Shown piece by piece: positions 1 through 7,553 of a DNA stretch of 40,698 nucleotides. Made by a program: the position numbers and the translations under genes. How positions within the stretch are numbered: position 1 is the first letter of the stretch; each line of letters begins with the position of its first letter. Under the pieces are notes generated by a model, which was not told the DNA's origin, did not search any database, and was given only the letters and a program-made list of their open reading frames with translations. Source of the DNA: an uncultured Bacilli bacterium (GTDB lineage: Bacteria; Bacillota_I; Bacilli_A; RF39; UBA660); assembly GCA_934098555.1 (NCBI GenBank), contig CAKOOQ010000008.1, positions 1 through 40,698 on the forward strand. The letters are read 5' to 3'.

Positions 1-69
1 AATCATAATAAAAAGAAGTGTAACAATCAATCACATTTCTGCAATTAATTATTACACTTTTATAGTACC

Positions 70-105
70 AAAAAGACTTACTATTTTTAGCTAGTCTCTT
101 TTTAA
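70..105 (-). terminator. Probable terminator of the uvrC-metallophosphoesterase operon
   Basis: On the minus strand an A-rich arm ending in GACT, overlapping the stop codon of the metallophosphoesterase gene, can pair with AGTC followed by five T. The stem has a small bulge and a loop of about 12 nt, so it is weaker than the other terminators in this window. Bases 1-69 hold nothing else I can support. Confidence 0.4.
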
Positions 106-2067
106 AACAGGTTGATATATTTCTTCTTTTTTTATAAAATCACCATTTTGAACAATGAATGGCTTAAAGATAATCGATTCAATTTGATTTAAGGAATTTA
201 AATAAAAATCTAGTTCATAAAAGCCATTTTGAACTCGGTCTTTAAAGAATGATGGTACCGATAGAATATTTCTGTTAAAAGATAAACAATCAATGTGAAA
301 ATGGCCAAAACAATCTAAAACACTTTCATGGGTTACATTATTGTTCGATTCATAGTAATCTTTGGTATACCGGTAAAGCTGAGATAAATCGTTTTTATCG
401 TAAATAAATCTTCTAGGGACATGATGAATACCTACAAAGGAAGAACCTATGTTTAAATGGGCATGCTGCCATCCTAGGGAAATTAAATCACTTCTTTCTT
501 TAGAAAGTGTTTCCATTAAATCTAAAGTTCTTTTTCCCCCTATAAAAGGTCTATCATGGTTGCCAATTAATATACCTTGTTGTATCTCATCATCTTTAGG
601 ATAATTTTTAATAGTATCATCTAAAATATTTTCCACTTCAGAAAAAGTTGGCTTTTTATCCATAAAGCTATAAAAATCACCTAAATTAATAATCGTTCGG
701 ATGTTGTTTTGATGACAGTAATTATAAAGGTTATCTATTTGATTCTGCTGCATTTTATCTATCTTTCTTAAATGATAATCCGAAACAAAAATAAGTTTTA
801 AAACTCCATGATTTTCTAAAGTAAAAACTTGGTCGGTTGGAAAGTAGGCTTCTTGAAGTTCATAAGTTGGACTAAACCCGTTTTCCTTTTTCAAAGTATA
901 ATGTTTGGCTATTTTTTCAAGAAATGCCCGAATATCTTCTAAAGAGTAAAAGATGCCTTCCATTCGTAATTTATTTTGTAAATCAACAGGACTTACTTTA
1001 GTTAATAGATTTTTATAAAGCAAGTTAGCCTCATCATCTTTAAAATGCACCTCTTGTAAAGCTTCGTTCCAGTTCTCTTCATGCGTTTTTTGCTCTAAAG
1101 CTTGAATAAATTCCCTGTGTTTTAAAAGTTCTTCTTGTTTTCTTGTTTCTTCACTCAGGATATCTTTGTATTTAAAAGAAAGTTCTTGATAAGATTTTTT
1201 TAATTCGTTATGATCAGCTAAATCTTTTCTTAAGTTTTGAATCGTTTCTTTGTGTTTTAATATTTCTTCTCTTGCCTTTGCTTCATCGCTTAATGATTTT
1301 TGAACATAGGAAGTCACCGTGCTATAAGATTTTTTTAATTGGTTAAATTTTGATAAGTCTTGCTCTAGGGCATTTACCTTCCTTTGCCACATTTTATTTT
1401 CTTCTTGTAAATTTTTTTGCATATTTTTTTCAAGACCTATTTGATAATCTTTATTATCTAACATTTTTTTATGAACTTCATTTTGGTGTTTTTCTTTTTG
1501 TAGTTCTTCTTCTAAACGAAGGTTTTTTTCTTCCTGTTCTTTATTCATTCTTTTTTGCATTTCCAGCTCTTTTTTTAAAGCCTGTAATTGCCTTTTATAC
1601 TCATCTTCTAAAGATGGATGAGTAACTTTTTCTTTATGCTCCTTTTTTATGACAGGTGTTTTTAAAGGAACCATGTTAGGATTTTCTTTTGGTATCTCCT
1701 CTTCTTTATCCATGACTTTAATTTTTCCCAAAAACTCTTTACTTCTCTTTATATTACCTTCACAATCAAGGTTTTCATTTTGCCTTGCTTCTTCAAAAAT
1801 CATATAAAGTTCTTCTTTTTCTTTTTTAGATAAGGGAAGAAACCGTATCTTCATATCATAAAGAAGAATATTAAAAACAGCTAGATATCGTGCCTGAGCA
1901 TTAGAAGTCAATTCTATTTTTCGTTTCTGGTAATTGGCAAGATAATAATTCAAGACTTCTTTGGTATCAAACTTACCTTTCACACTTTCTTTTAAAATAT
2001 CAATATCAAAACAAGTATTTTTACGAACCAAATTCATGAGGTTCATTTTATCCATAACGGTCAACAT
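91..2067 (-). CDS. Calcineurin-like metallophosphoesterase with long coiled-coil N-terminal half
   Basis: 658 residues. The last ~240 residues carry the metallophosphoesterase metal-binding blocks in order: SDYH (DxH), NLGDF (GD), GNHD, a histidine in HAHL, and GHFH. This predicts a di-metal hydrolase of phosphodiester or phosphomonoester bonds; the substrate is unknown. Residues ~150-340 are a highly charged Lys/Glu/Gln-rich coiled coil with two imperfect copies of a segment around 'LKKSYSTVTSYVQKSLSDEA' and 'LKKSYQELSFKYKDILSEET'. No signal peptide or membrane segment is seen, so the protein is probably cytoplasmic. It starts 25 bp after the uvrC stop and is likely co-transcribed with it, which hints at nucleic-acid metabolism by context only. 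The start is a clear ATG; the Shine-Dalgarno is weak (GTGAC five bases upstream). No recognised gene name. Confidence 0.75.
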   Translation of the reverse strand: MLTVMDKMNLMNLVRKNTCFDIDILKESVKGKFDTKEVLNYYLANYQKRKIELTSNAQARYLAVFNILLYDMKIRFLPLSKKEKEELYMIFEEARQNENLDCEGNIKRSKEFLGKIKVMDKEEEIPKENPNMVPLKTPVIKKEHKEKVTHPSLEDEYKRQLQALKKELEMQKRMNKEQEEKNLRLEEELQKEKHQNEVHKKMLDNKDYQIGLEKNMQKNLQEENKMWQRKVNALEQDLSKFNQLKKSYSTVTSYVQKSLSDEAKAREEILKHKETIQNLRKDLADHNELKKSYQELSFKYKDILSEETRKQEELLKHREFIQALEQKTHEENWNEALQEVHFKDDEANLLYKNLLTKVSPVDLQNKLRMEGIFYSLEDIRAFLEKIAKHYTLKKENGFSPTYELQEAYFPTDQVFTLENHGVLKLIFVSDYHLRKIDKMQQNQIDNLYNYCHQNNIRTIINLGDFYSFMDKKPTFSEVENILDDTIKNYPKDDEIQQGILIGNHDRPFIGGKRTLDLMETLSKERSDLISLGWQHAHLNIGSSFVGIHHVPRRFIYDKNDLSQLYRYTKDYYESNNNVTHESVLDCFGHFHIDCLSFNRNILSVPSFFKDRVQNGFYELDFYLNSLNQIESIIFKPFIVQNGDFIKKEEIYQPVLKRD

Positions 2068-2092
2068 AAGTTGTCACATCCTTTATTTTTAT

Positions 2093-3880
2093 TTATTTTA
2101 TGTTTTCATCTTTCATTTCTTTACGACTTTGTAAATAATTCTGTAAGGTTTCGGAAACCTTTAAAGGAAGATACTTACAAAGTTCTTCTAAAGACGCCTC
2201 TTCTATTTTTTTCACACTGCCAAAAGCTTTAATCAACTCTTTTTTTCTTTTTTCTCCGATGCCCTCTATATTATCTAAGACACTTGCGATAGAACCTTTG
2301 CTACGAATAGTACGGTGATAATTAATCGTAAAACGGTGAACCTCATCTTGCATTCTTGTTAAATAATGAAAAACCGGACTATCTTTAGGAATATCAATGA
2401 TTTTTAAAGAATCACCATCTACTAAATCATTCGTTCTATGTTTATCATTTTTCTTAAGGCCACACACTTTGATGTTTAAATTTAAACTGCCTAGAATCTC
2501 TTTACACGCATGAATCTGCCCGATGCCTCCATCAACAATAATGAGATTAGGAAGTTCCGTTTTTTCGACTAAGGCTCTTTGATATCGACGATAAATCACT
2601 TCACGCATCATATCATAATCATCATTTTTATCATACATGATTTTATATTTTCGATATTCATTTTTAGAAGGCAGTCCATTTTTAAAAACAACCATGCAAG
2701 AAACGGACCAATCGCCAAATAAATTAGAGTTATCAAATAAATCAATTCGGTCTAAGATAGGAAGATTTAAAATTTGCTTTAAGGCATCATTAGCTCCTTC
2801 CGTTTGTTCTTCCTTTCTTTTTAAAATTTCAAATTCTTGTTCAAAGTTAAGTTTGGCATTTTGATTGGCCATTTCAACAAGTTCTTTTTTTTGCCCTTTT
2901 AAAGGAACAAACAATTTATTTTCAAAATACGTATCTAAAAGAGGTGTTTGGACTTCTTTTTGAAGGCAGATTTCTTTAGGAATTTCATGACGAGCGTAAA
3001 AAAGCTCTAAGTACTGTTCCATATCGCTTTGAAAATCTTCAATAACAGGGAAAATATCTGTATGACCTCCTACAATCTTGCCATTTCTTAAAAATAAAAT
3101 TTGCACCGATATATAACCATTTTGAAAGAAGGTGCCAACAATATCACGGTTTGTTAAATCTTGAAGGGTAATTTTTTGTTTATCTAAAACAATATTAATA
3201 TAGTCTAATTCTTTTTTTAATTCTAAAGCCAGTTCAAAATTTAAAGATTCACTATATTTAGCCATCTTTTCTTCGATTTTATCTTTTAAAATTTTATCAT
3301 TACCGGACAAAAAACTAAGTATTTCCTCACTCATCTTCTTTTGTGTTTCCACACTTACTTTCTTTTCACAGTAGCCAAGACACTCTCCTATATGGTAATA
3401 AAGACAAACTTTTTTAGGATTTCCATCACATTTTTTTAAAGGATATAAGCGGTTTAAAAGATTAACAATTTTACGAGCTGCGTAGGCATTTGGATAAGGA
3501 CCAAAAAGTTTTTTATGATCTTTCTTTCTAATTTGTAAATAACGTGAAACTTTTAATTTAGGATAAGGGTGTTCAATATATTCAATATAAGGATAACTTT
3601 TATCATCTTTAAGGAGGATATTATATTTTGGGTTATACTGTTTAATTAAATTAATTTCGAGCAAAAAAGCCTCCATTTCACTTTTAGTGACGATGTAGGA
3701 TAAATCAGCGATTTCTTCTACTAACCGCGCGGTTTTACCTGTTTGAGTTCGATTAAAATAAGAATTAACTCGGCGATGAAGGTTCTTAGCCTTGCCTACA
3801 TAAATAATAATGCCTTCTTTATTTTTCATTTGATAACTTCCAGGAAGATTTGGAATATTGGCTAACTTATCTTTCAACAT
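2093..3880 (-). CDS. uvrC: UvrC, excinuclease ABC subunit C
   Basis: Incises DNA on both sides of a lesion in UvrABC nucleotide-excision repair; cytoplasmic. 595 residues from the ATG at 3880, normal for the family. The N-terminal GIY-YIG nuclease domain is clear ('LPGSYQMKNKEGIIIYVGKA'). A short Cys cluster follows (CDGNPKKVCLYYHIGECLGYC), then the UVR region near residues 200-235, the RNase H-like endonuclease half with 'DRIDLFDNSNLFGD' and 'PNLIIVDGGIGQ', and a C-terminal helix-hairpin-helix ('NIEGIGEKRKKELIKAFGSV'). An in-frame GTG at 3892 lacks an upstream Shine-Dalgarno, so I prefer the ATG. It is divergent from the YigZ-type gene. A TGG-TACAAT extended -10 on the minus strand at 3924-3932 is a candidate promoter. 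The metallophosphoesterase follows in the same operon. Confidence 0.96.
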   Translation of the reverse strand: MLKDKLANIPNLPGSYQMKNKEGIIIYVGKAKNLHRRVNSYFNRTQTGKTARLVEEIADLSYIVTKSEMEAFLLEINLIKQYNPKYNILLKDDKSYPYIEYIEHPYPKLKVSRYLQIRKKDHKKLFGPYPNAYAARKIVNLLNRLYPLKKCDGNPKKVCLYYHIGECLGYCEKKVSVETQKKMSEEILSFLSGNDKILKDKIEEKMAKYSESLNFELALELKKELDYINIVLDKQKITLQDLTNRDIVGTFFQNGYISVQILFLRNGKIVGGHTDIFPVIEDFQSDMEQYLELFYARHEIPKEICLQKEVQTPLLDTYFENKLFVPLKGQKKELVEMANQNAKLNFEQEFEILKRKEEQTEGANDALKQILNLPILDRIDLFDNSNLFGDWSVSCMVVFKNGLPSKNEYRKYKIMYDKNDDYDMMREVIYRRYQRALVEKTELPNLIIVDGGIGQIHACKEILGSLNLNIKVCGLKKNDKHRTNDLVDGDSLKIIDIPKDSPVFHYLTRMQDEVHRFTINYHRTIRSKGSIASVLDNIEGIGEKRKKELIKAFGSVKKIEEASLEELCKYLPLKVSETLQNYLQSRKEMKDENIK

Positions 3881-3951
3881 AAATGCACCCACTTTTATTT
3901 AGTATTTCCTTTTTGGTCTTTTTATTGTACCATATTTTCAGGGTGATAAAC

Positions 3952-4314
3952 GTGAAACTTTTAAATACTTACGAATTAGAAATAAAAAAATCAAAATTTT
4001 TAGCTTATTTATATGAAATAGATAATCAAAAAGAAATCAAAGAGATATGGAACCAATTAAAAAAAGAGCATAAAAAGGCCCGCCATATCCCTTATGCCTA
4101 TGTTTTTTATAATACCGCAGGTAAAAGTGATGATAAAGAACCTTCAGGAACGAGTGCCTCTCCTATTTACCAAAATTTAATGCGCAGTAATCAAAATCAT
4201 CATGCTGTTTTTGTCGTTCGTTATTTTGGGGGAATAAAACTTGGAGCTGGTGGTCTTATCCGAGCTTATAATGAAGCAGCGAATCAAGTTTTGGAAAAAA
4301 ATGATTCATTTTAA
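3952..4314 (+). CDS. YigZ/IMPACT family protein, short form
   Basis: 120 residues, matching the N-terminal IMPACT (UPF0029) domain: 'KKSKFLAYLYEI' near the start, 'ARHIPYAYVF', 'KSDDKEPSGTS' and the hallmark 'VVRYFGGIKLGAGGLIRAY'. Full-length YigZ proteins are about 200 residues with a C-terminal ferredoxin-like domain (DUF1949). That domain is absent: the gene stops right after the first domain and is followed by the rpsT promoter. The start is GTG at 3952 with AGGGTGAT at 3940-3947; the longer upstream open frame from 3883 would overlap the divergent uvrC start. Eukaryotic IMPACT relatives bind the translation regulator GCN1; the bacterial role is not settled. It may be a natural short version or a 3' truncation; all motifs of the remaining domain are intact. 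Confidence 0.85.
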   Translation: MKLLNTYELEIKKSKFLAYLYEIDNQKEIKEIWNQLKKEHKKARHIPYAYVFYNTAGKSDDKEPSGTSASPIYQNLMRSNQNHHAVFVVRYFGGIKLGAGGLIRAYNEAANQVLEKNDSF

Positions 4315-4356
4315 CAGAAAAGTACCCTTTTTACAGTAAGAAAAACAATTCACCCC

Positions 4357-4385
4357 TTGTTTTCACTTCATTATTTTGTTAAAAT
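4357..4385 (+). promoter_or_regulatory. Vegetative (sigma-A type) promoter of rpsT
   Basis: TTGTTT at 4357-4362, a 17-bp spacer and TAAAAT at 4380-4385 give a good housekeeping promoter. The expected transcript start is near 4392, about 25 bases before the rpsT ATG, with AAAGGAGAT at 4404-4412 as ribosome binding site. Confidence 0.7.
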
Positions 4386-4417
4386 TATACATGACTTAAC
4401 GAAGAAAGGAGATATGT

Positions 4418-4681
4418 ATGGCTAATATTAAAAGTTCTAAAAAAGCGATTAAAGTTATTGCTAAAAAAACAGAAAATAACCATGAATTAAAAGCACGTGT
4501 TAAAAACTGTATTCGTTTATGCGATAAAGCAATTGAAGATGGCGATAAAGAAACTGCTCAAAAACTCCTTGCGGATACTCAAAAATACATTGATAAAGCT
4601 GCAAGCAAAAACCTAGTTAAGAAAAATACAGCAGCTCGTCAAAAATCAAGACTTTCACACAAAGTAAAAGAAATGGCTTAG
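4418..4681 (+). CDS. rpsT: 30S ribosomal protein S20
   Basis: 87 residues, typical for S20. It is a small, strongly basic, alpha-helical protein that binds 16S rRNA in the body of the 30S subunit. The N-terminus 'MANIKSSKKAIKV' and the C-terminal 'NTAARQKSRLSHKVKEM' are characteristic of the family. A strong Shine-Dalgarno (AAAGGAGAT) lies six bases before the ATG, a housekeeping promoter lies at 4357-4385, and the stop codon TAG sits in the loop of its own terminator, so this is a single-gene transcription unit. The Lys-rich composition and conserved start leave little doubt. Confidence 0.97.
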   Translation: MANIKSSKKAIKVIAKKTENNHELKARVKNCIRLCDKAIEDGDKETAQKLLADTQKYIDKAASKNLVKKNTAARQKSRLSHKVKEMA

Positions 4682-4699
4682 TTCCATTTCTTTTTTTTT
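4666..4699. terminator. Rho-independent terminator of rpsT, probably bidirectional
   Basis: AAAAGAAATGG pairs with CCATTTCTTTT around a seven-base loop (CTTAGTT) that contains the rpsT stop codon, followed by a T run. Read on the minus strand the same stem is followed by CTTTTACTTT, so it may also end the convergent SDR transcript. Confidence 0.85.
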
Positions 4700-5438
4700 A
4701 CATGGCTGTGAAGCCTCCATCGCAAGAAAGTACACTACCCGTCATAAAGCTTGCCTCATCACTCAATAAAAAGCAAATAATATCTGCTATCTCGGTATCT
4801 TTACCAAGTCTTTTCATAGGTAAACTTTGAGCCATCGCCTTTTTCATTTCTTCTGGTGCAAGGGCTAAAATGGGTGTATCGACATAACCAGGCGCTACCG
4901 CATTAATACGAATATTTTTATCCGCATACATTAAAGCTGCACTACGAGTCATCTGAGTAATGGCTCCTTTAGAAGCTGAATAAGCGTAAGAACTCGCACT
5001 TCCTACTAAACCATACATACTGGCCGTATTAACAATCGCTCCACCACCCGTTTTTAACATTTCTTTTATGGCGTATTTATTACACAAATACATACCTGTT
5101 TGATTTACTCCAATTACTTGTTGCCATTCTTCTATCGTTACATCTTCTAAAAGATTAGCAGAACCTCCAATACCAGCATTCGATACCATATAATCAAGAT
5201 GTCCAAATTTTTCAATAGTTTTATTTATCATATTTTGAACATCGTCTTCTTTAGAAACATCGGTATAAATACCTAAAACATGATTTTCATCCCCAAGATT
5301 ACGTGTTACTTCCTCTAGCTTTTGGGAAACGTCCGCAAGAACAACATATGCTCCGTTTGCTAATAGCTTTTTTACAGTAGCAAGGCCAATGCCAGAAGCC
5401 CCACCTGTCACAATAGCAACTTTACCTTCAAATTTCAT
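4698..5438 (-). CDS. Short-chain dehydrogenase/reductase (SDR), FabG-like
   Basis: NAD(P)-dependent oxidoreductase of the classical SDR family, 246 residues. It shows the Rossmann cofactor motif TGGASGIG near residue 10, an acidic residue at the end of strand 2 (VVLADVS, favouring NAD(H)), NAGIGG, the catalytic Ser in 'VNTASMYG', the YSASK catalytic Tyr/Lys pair, and the C-terminal 'VLSCDGGFTAM' typical of FabG-like and 2,3-butanediol/glucose dehydrogenase-like members. The substrate cannot be told from sequence. The ATG at 5438 lies seven bases after AGGAG, whereas the upstream in-frame ATG at 5444 is only one base from it, so the start at 5438 is preferred. It is convergent with rpsT and probably monocistronic. 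Confidence 0.9.
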   Translation of the reverse strand: MKFEGKVAIVTGGASGIGLATVKKLLANGAYVVLADVSQKLEEVTRNLGDENHVLGIYTDVSKEDDVQNMINKTIEKFGHLDYMVSNAGIGGSANLLEDVTIEEWQQVIGVNQTGMYLCNKYAIKEMLKTGGGAIVNTASMYGLVGSASSYAYSASKGAITQMTRSAALMYADKNIRINAVAPGYVDTPILALAPEEMKKAMAQSLPMKRLGKDTEIADIICFLLSDEASFMTGSVLSCDGGFTAM

Positions 5439-5496
5439 TTTCATTCTCCTTTACTCTTAATAAGCATATCATATAATCCATAAAAAAAAAAATTTT

Positions 5497-5946
5497 TTAT
5501 CCTCTTTCCTTATTTTTTAAAACCTGTAAACTTTCTATCATGTGACGATTTAACTCGTTACAATGAGGTAGTTCGTTATCTGCATAAAAATTTAAACAAG
5601 AATACAGACGATTTAAAAGTTCTTTTTGCTTTCTTAAAAGATTTTCTTCTGTAATAAGTTGTTCTTGATATTCCCTATCTTTTTCCTTAGAAAACCAAAC
5701 CATTCCAATATCTTCTAAACACTTAATTTGCTTGGCCGATAAGACATGTCTGCCCTTTCCAAGATAAGCCTGACGTTGCGTATGAAGCCATGTACCAAGA
5801 GCCATACCCTTTTCATCTTCAGAAATTCCATCAAAAGTTTTAAACTTCTGAGATACTTTTAAGTAACCATAAAATTCGTAATTATTTTTGGCTAAAGCAT
5901 ATTTTTTCTGCCATGAATCTTCCCGATTTAAATGTTCAAATCGCAT
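5497..5946 (-). CDS. Downstream half of a split helicase-associated-domain (HA repeat) protein
   Basis: 149 residues with one complete HA repeat (Trp-rich 'SWQKKYALAKNNYEFYGYLK ... LGTWLHTQRQAYLGKG ... IKCLEDIGM') and a charged tail. HA repeats (PF03457) occur C-terminal to DEAD/DEAH helicases and as stand-alone arrays, and probably bind nucleic acid. The reading frame is continuous with the upstream half at 5956-6492: only the TAG at 5956-5958 separates them. That codon falls where the other repeats have Lys or Glu (LLKQIGM, CLEDIGM, ALW*EIGM). The ATG at 5946 corresponds to the Met of IGM and is preceded by TAGGA eight bases upstream, so reinitiation is possible. It could be the second product of a split gene or the tail of a pseudogene. 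Confidence 0.6.
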   Translation of the reverse strand: MRFEHLNREDSWQKKYALAKNNYEFYGYLKVSQKFKTFDGISEDEKGMALGTWLHTQRQAYLGKGRHVLSAKQIKCLEDIGMVWFSKEKDREYQEQLITEENLLRKQKELLNRLYSCLNFYADNELPHCNELNRHMIESLQVLKNKERG

Positions 5947-5955
5947 ACCTATTTC

Positions 5956-6492
5956 CTACCATAAAGCAATTTGTTCTTTATTTATTGTGGTAGAAGAACA
6001 TCCATTAAAGGCTTGACGTTGGTTATAAAGAAAGACACCGAGAGCTATACCTTTTTCATCAAATTCATATCCATTTTTTGTTTTAAAAGTAAAAGGTATT
6101 TCTAAATCGCCATAATATTCATAATACTTTTTAGCTAAATGATATTTTTTTAACCACGAAGCCTTTAATTTAGGCTTTTCAAAAGACATACCGATTTGTT
6201 TAAGTAAAACAATCTTTTGCCTTGACAACTTATCTGGATAAGCATGTCTTTGATTATAAAGCCATGAACCAAGGGCAACTCCCTTTTCATGTTGATGAAT
6301 ACCATCAAAAGTTTTAAAACGCACAACGACTTCTAGGTTCCCATGATATAAATAATAATTCCTAGCTAAAAGATATTTTTCTTGCCAAGATTCCTCAATA
6401 CCATTAAAGTCATTTAAAGAAGGCTTTAATTTTTCTAAATTTGTAGTTTTAAACTCTTCGAAATATTCATGTGGACGTCCATCAAAAACCAT
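5956..6492 (-). CDS. Helicase-associated-domain (HA repeat) protein, upstream half, ended by an in-frame amber codon
   Basis: 178 residues with two HA repeats, each with the pattern W-x-x-K-Y-x-L-A, YY, the 'FKT' segment, LG-x-[WF]-L and QR-x-A-[YF]. No helicase motor domain is present here or adjacent, so this is a stand-alone repeat protein of unknown role, possibly nucleic-acid binding. The second repeat is cut just before its last residues by the TAG at 5956-5958, after which homology continues in the same frame. The start is ATG at 6492 with AGGGGGAAAGTGAT upstream; a GTG nine bases earlier belongs to the ribosome-binding sequence. A promoter is visible at 6546-6573. A single-base change from AAG or GAG would explain the stop; TAG is a normal stop in this genome (rpsT). 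Confidence 0.65.
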   Translation of the reverse strand: MVFDGRPHEYFEEFKTTNLEKLKPSLNDFNGIEESWQEKYLLARNYYLYHGNLEVVVRFKTFDGIHQHEKGVALGSWLYNQRHAYPDKLSRQKIVLLKQIGMSFEKPKLKASWLKKYHLAKKYYEYYGDLEIPFTFKTKNGYEFDEKGIALGVFLYNQRQAFNGCSSTTINKEQIALW

Positions 6493-6545
6493 TTTTATCA
6501 CTTTCCCCCTGTTAATATCAAGTAATAAACATCTTTTTGTGGATT

Positions 6546-6573
6546 ATTATAACATAAAACACCCAATTGTATA
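6546..6573 (-). promoter_or_regulatory. Promoter of the helicase-associated-domain gene
   Basis: On the minus strand TATACA (6568-6573), a 16-bp spacer and a perfect TATAAT (6546-6551), with TGT just before the -10 (extended -10). It lies 54 bases before the ATG at 6492. Confidence 0.6.
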
Positions 6574-6584
6574 CATTTTCTTTG

Positions 6585-7553
6585 CTATTTTTTTAAACGA
6601 ATGTTTACTTTTTCTAAATAAGGTAATAATTCATGAATGAGAACCTCTTCATATGTATTATAAAAGGGTCTTGTTTTTTCTAAAACAGCAATAAGTTCTT
6701 CAATATAAATAAAACCGGCCGTCTTAAGCCAAGCAATACTATCCCAATAAACTTCTTCAGATATATATTTTTTTGTTAAATAGTTTTCATTAACACGAAC
6801 AAAATATTCATACAAAAGAGCATGTAAAGTCGTATAGCAAGAAGGTAATCCTTTATCTATTGCTTCTTTTAAAAGGTCATCATCAAATTTAAAATCTTTA
6901 CTATACTTATCAATCAAAGGATTTACTAAAGGATGAGATGCTTCATGAAAAAATTTTTGGTTTAAATGATTCCCTTCGAGAATGTATTTTCCATTTTCAA
7001 AACCAACACCTCTTAAAAAATAAGACTCTCCCTTATAAGATGGGCCAAAACCGCCATTGAATAATAAAGAAACAACAAGATGATTATCAGGAATATGGGT
7101 TCCATAGAGTTTTTCCATAGCAGAAATAACTTCATCTTTAGAAAAAAGAATAGATTTTACATATAAAATAAGTTCATTTATATCGTTTTGGTGTTCCGCA
7201 AAAAAATATTTTATATTTTCTTTAACATAAATCTGATGAATTACTTTGCCAAAATTTTCAATTGATAACTTTCCAAATAAAGCTATGCTAGAAGGATACC
7301 TACCATCATAGTTCATTTCCGCGTCAAGATAAAAATAAAATTTTGAATACAAACCACAATCAATAATTGAATCCAAAAAAGGATAAACTTCCGAATGATT
7401 TTCAATATTTATTCTTTCTACAAAAGAACGAACATAGTCATTATGAGGATACTCCACCCAATCAAAATCATCTTTATTTTTTGAAACTTTTTCTTTATAA
7501 GCAACCACAAGAGCTTGTAAAAATTCTAATCTTTCATCGACTGTCACTTCCAT
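6585..7553 (-). CDS. Putative zinc metallopeptidase, DUF4932-like, tandem copy 1
   Basis: 322 residues. A zinc-binding HExxH motif stands in 'FFHEASHPLVNPLIDKY' near residue 205, and the sequence around it (HE-x-S-H-x-x-V-N-P) resembles the DUF4932 family of putative metallopeptidases. A Glu about 45 residues later in 'YEYFVRVNENY' could be the third ligand, as in gluzincins; this is inference. No signal peptide or membrane segment, so probably cytoplasmic. It is the last of three tandem paralogues, eight bases after copy 2. Its first ~115 residues are identical to those of copy 2, while its C-terminal half differs, for example 'YGTHIPDNHLVV' against 'YGIPIPKNHLVV'. Its TAGGA Shine-Dalgarno is the same as in copy 2. 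No terminator is clear behind it. Substrate unknown. Confidence 0.65.
   Translation of the reverse strand: MEVTVDERLEFLQALVVAYKEKVSKNKDDFDWVEYPHNDYVRSFVERINIENHSEVYPFLDSIIDCGLYSKFYFYLDAEMNYDGRYPSSIALFGKLSIENFGKVIHQIYVKENIKYFFAEHQNDINELILYVKSILFSKDEVISAMEKLYGTHIPDNHLVVSLLFNGGFGPSYKGESYFLRGVGFENGKYILEGNHLNQKFFHEASHPLVNPLIDKYSKDFKFDDDLLKEAIDKGLPSCYTTLHALLYEYFVRVNENYLTKKYISEEVYWDSIAWLKTAGFIYIEELIAVLEKTRPFYNTYEEVLIHELLPYLEKVNIRLKK

Noticed and set aside
1350..1625. Plus-strand open frame opposite the coiled coil of the metallophosphoesterase
   Set aside because: Phe/Leu-rich complement of Lys/Glu codons, no ribosome binding site; same for other antisense frames such as 14508-14774, 16462-16755 and 18768-19019.
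5956..5958. TAG read as an amino acid (recoded amber)
   Set aside because: rpsT, miaA, spoVE and the glycosyltransferase end with TAG at proper positions, so TAG is an ordinary stop here.
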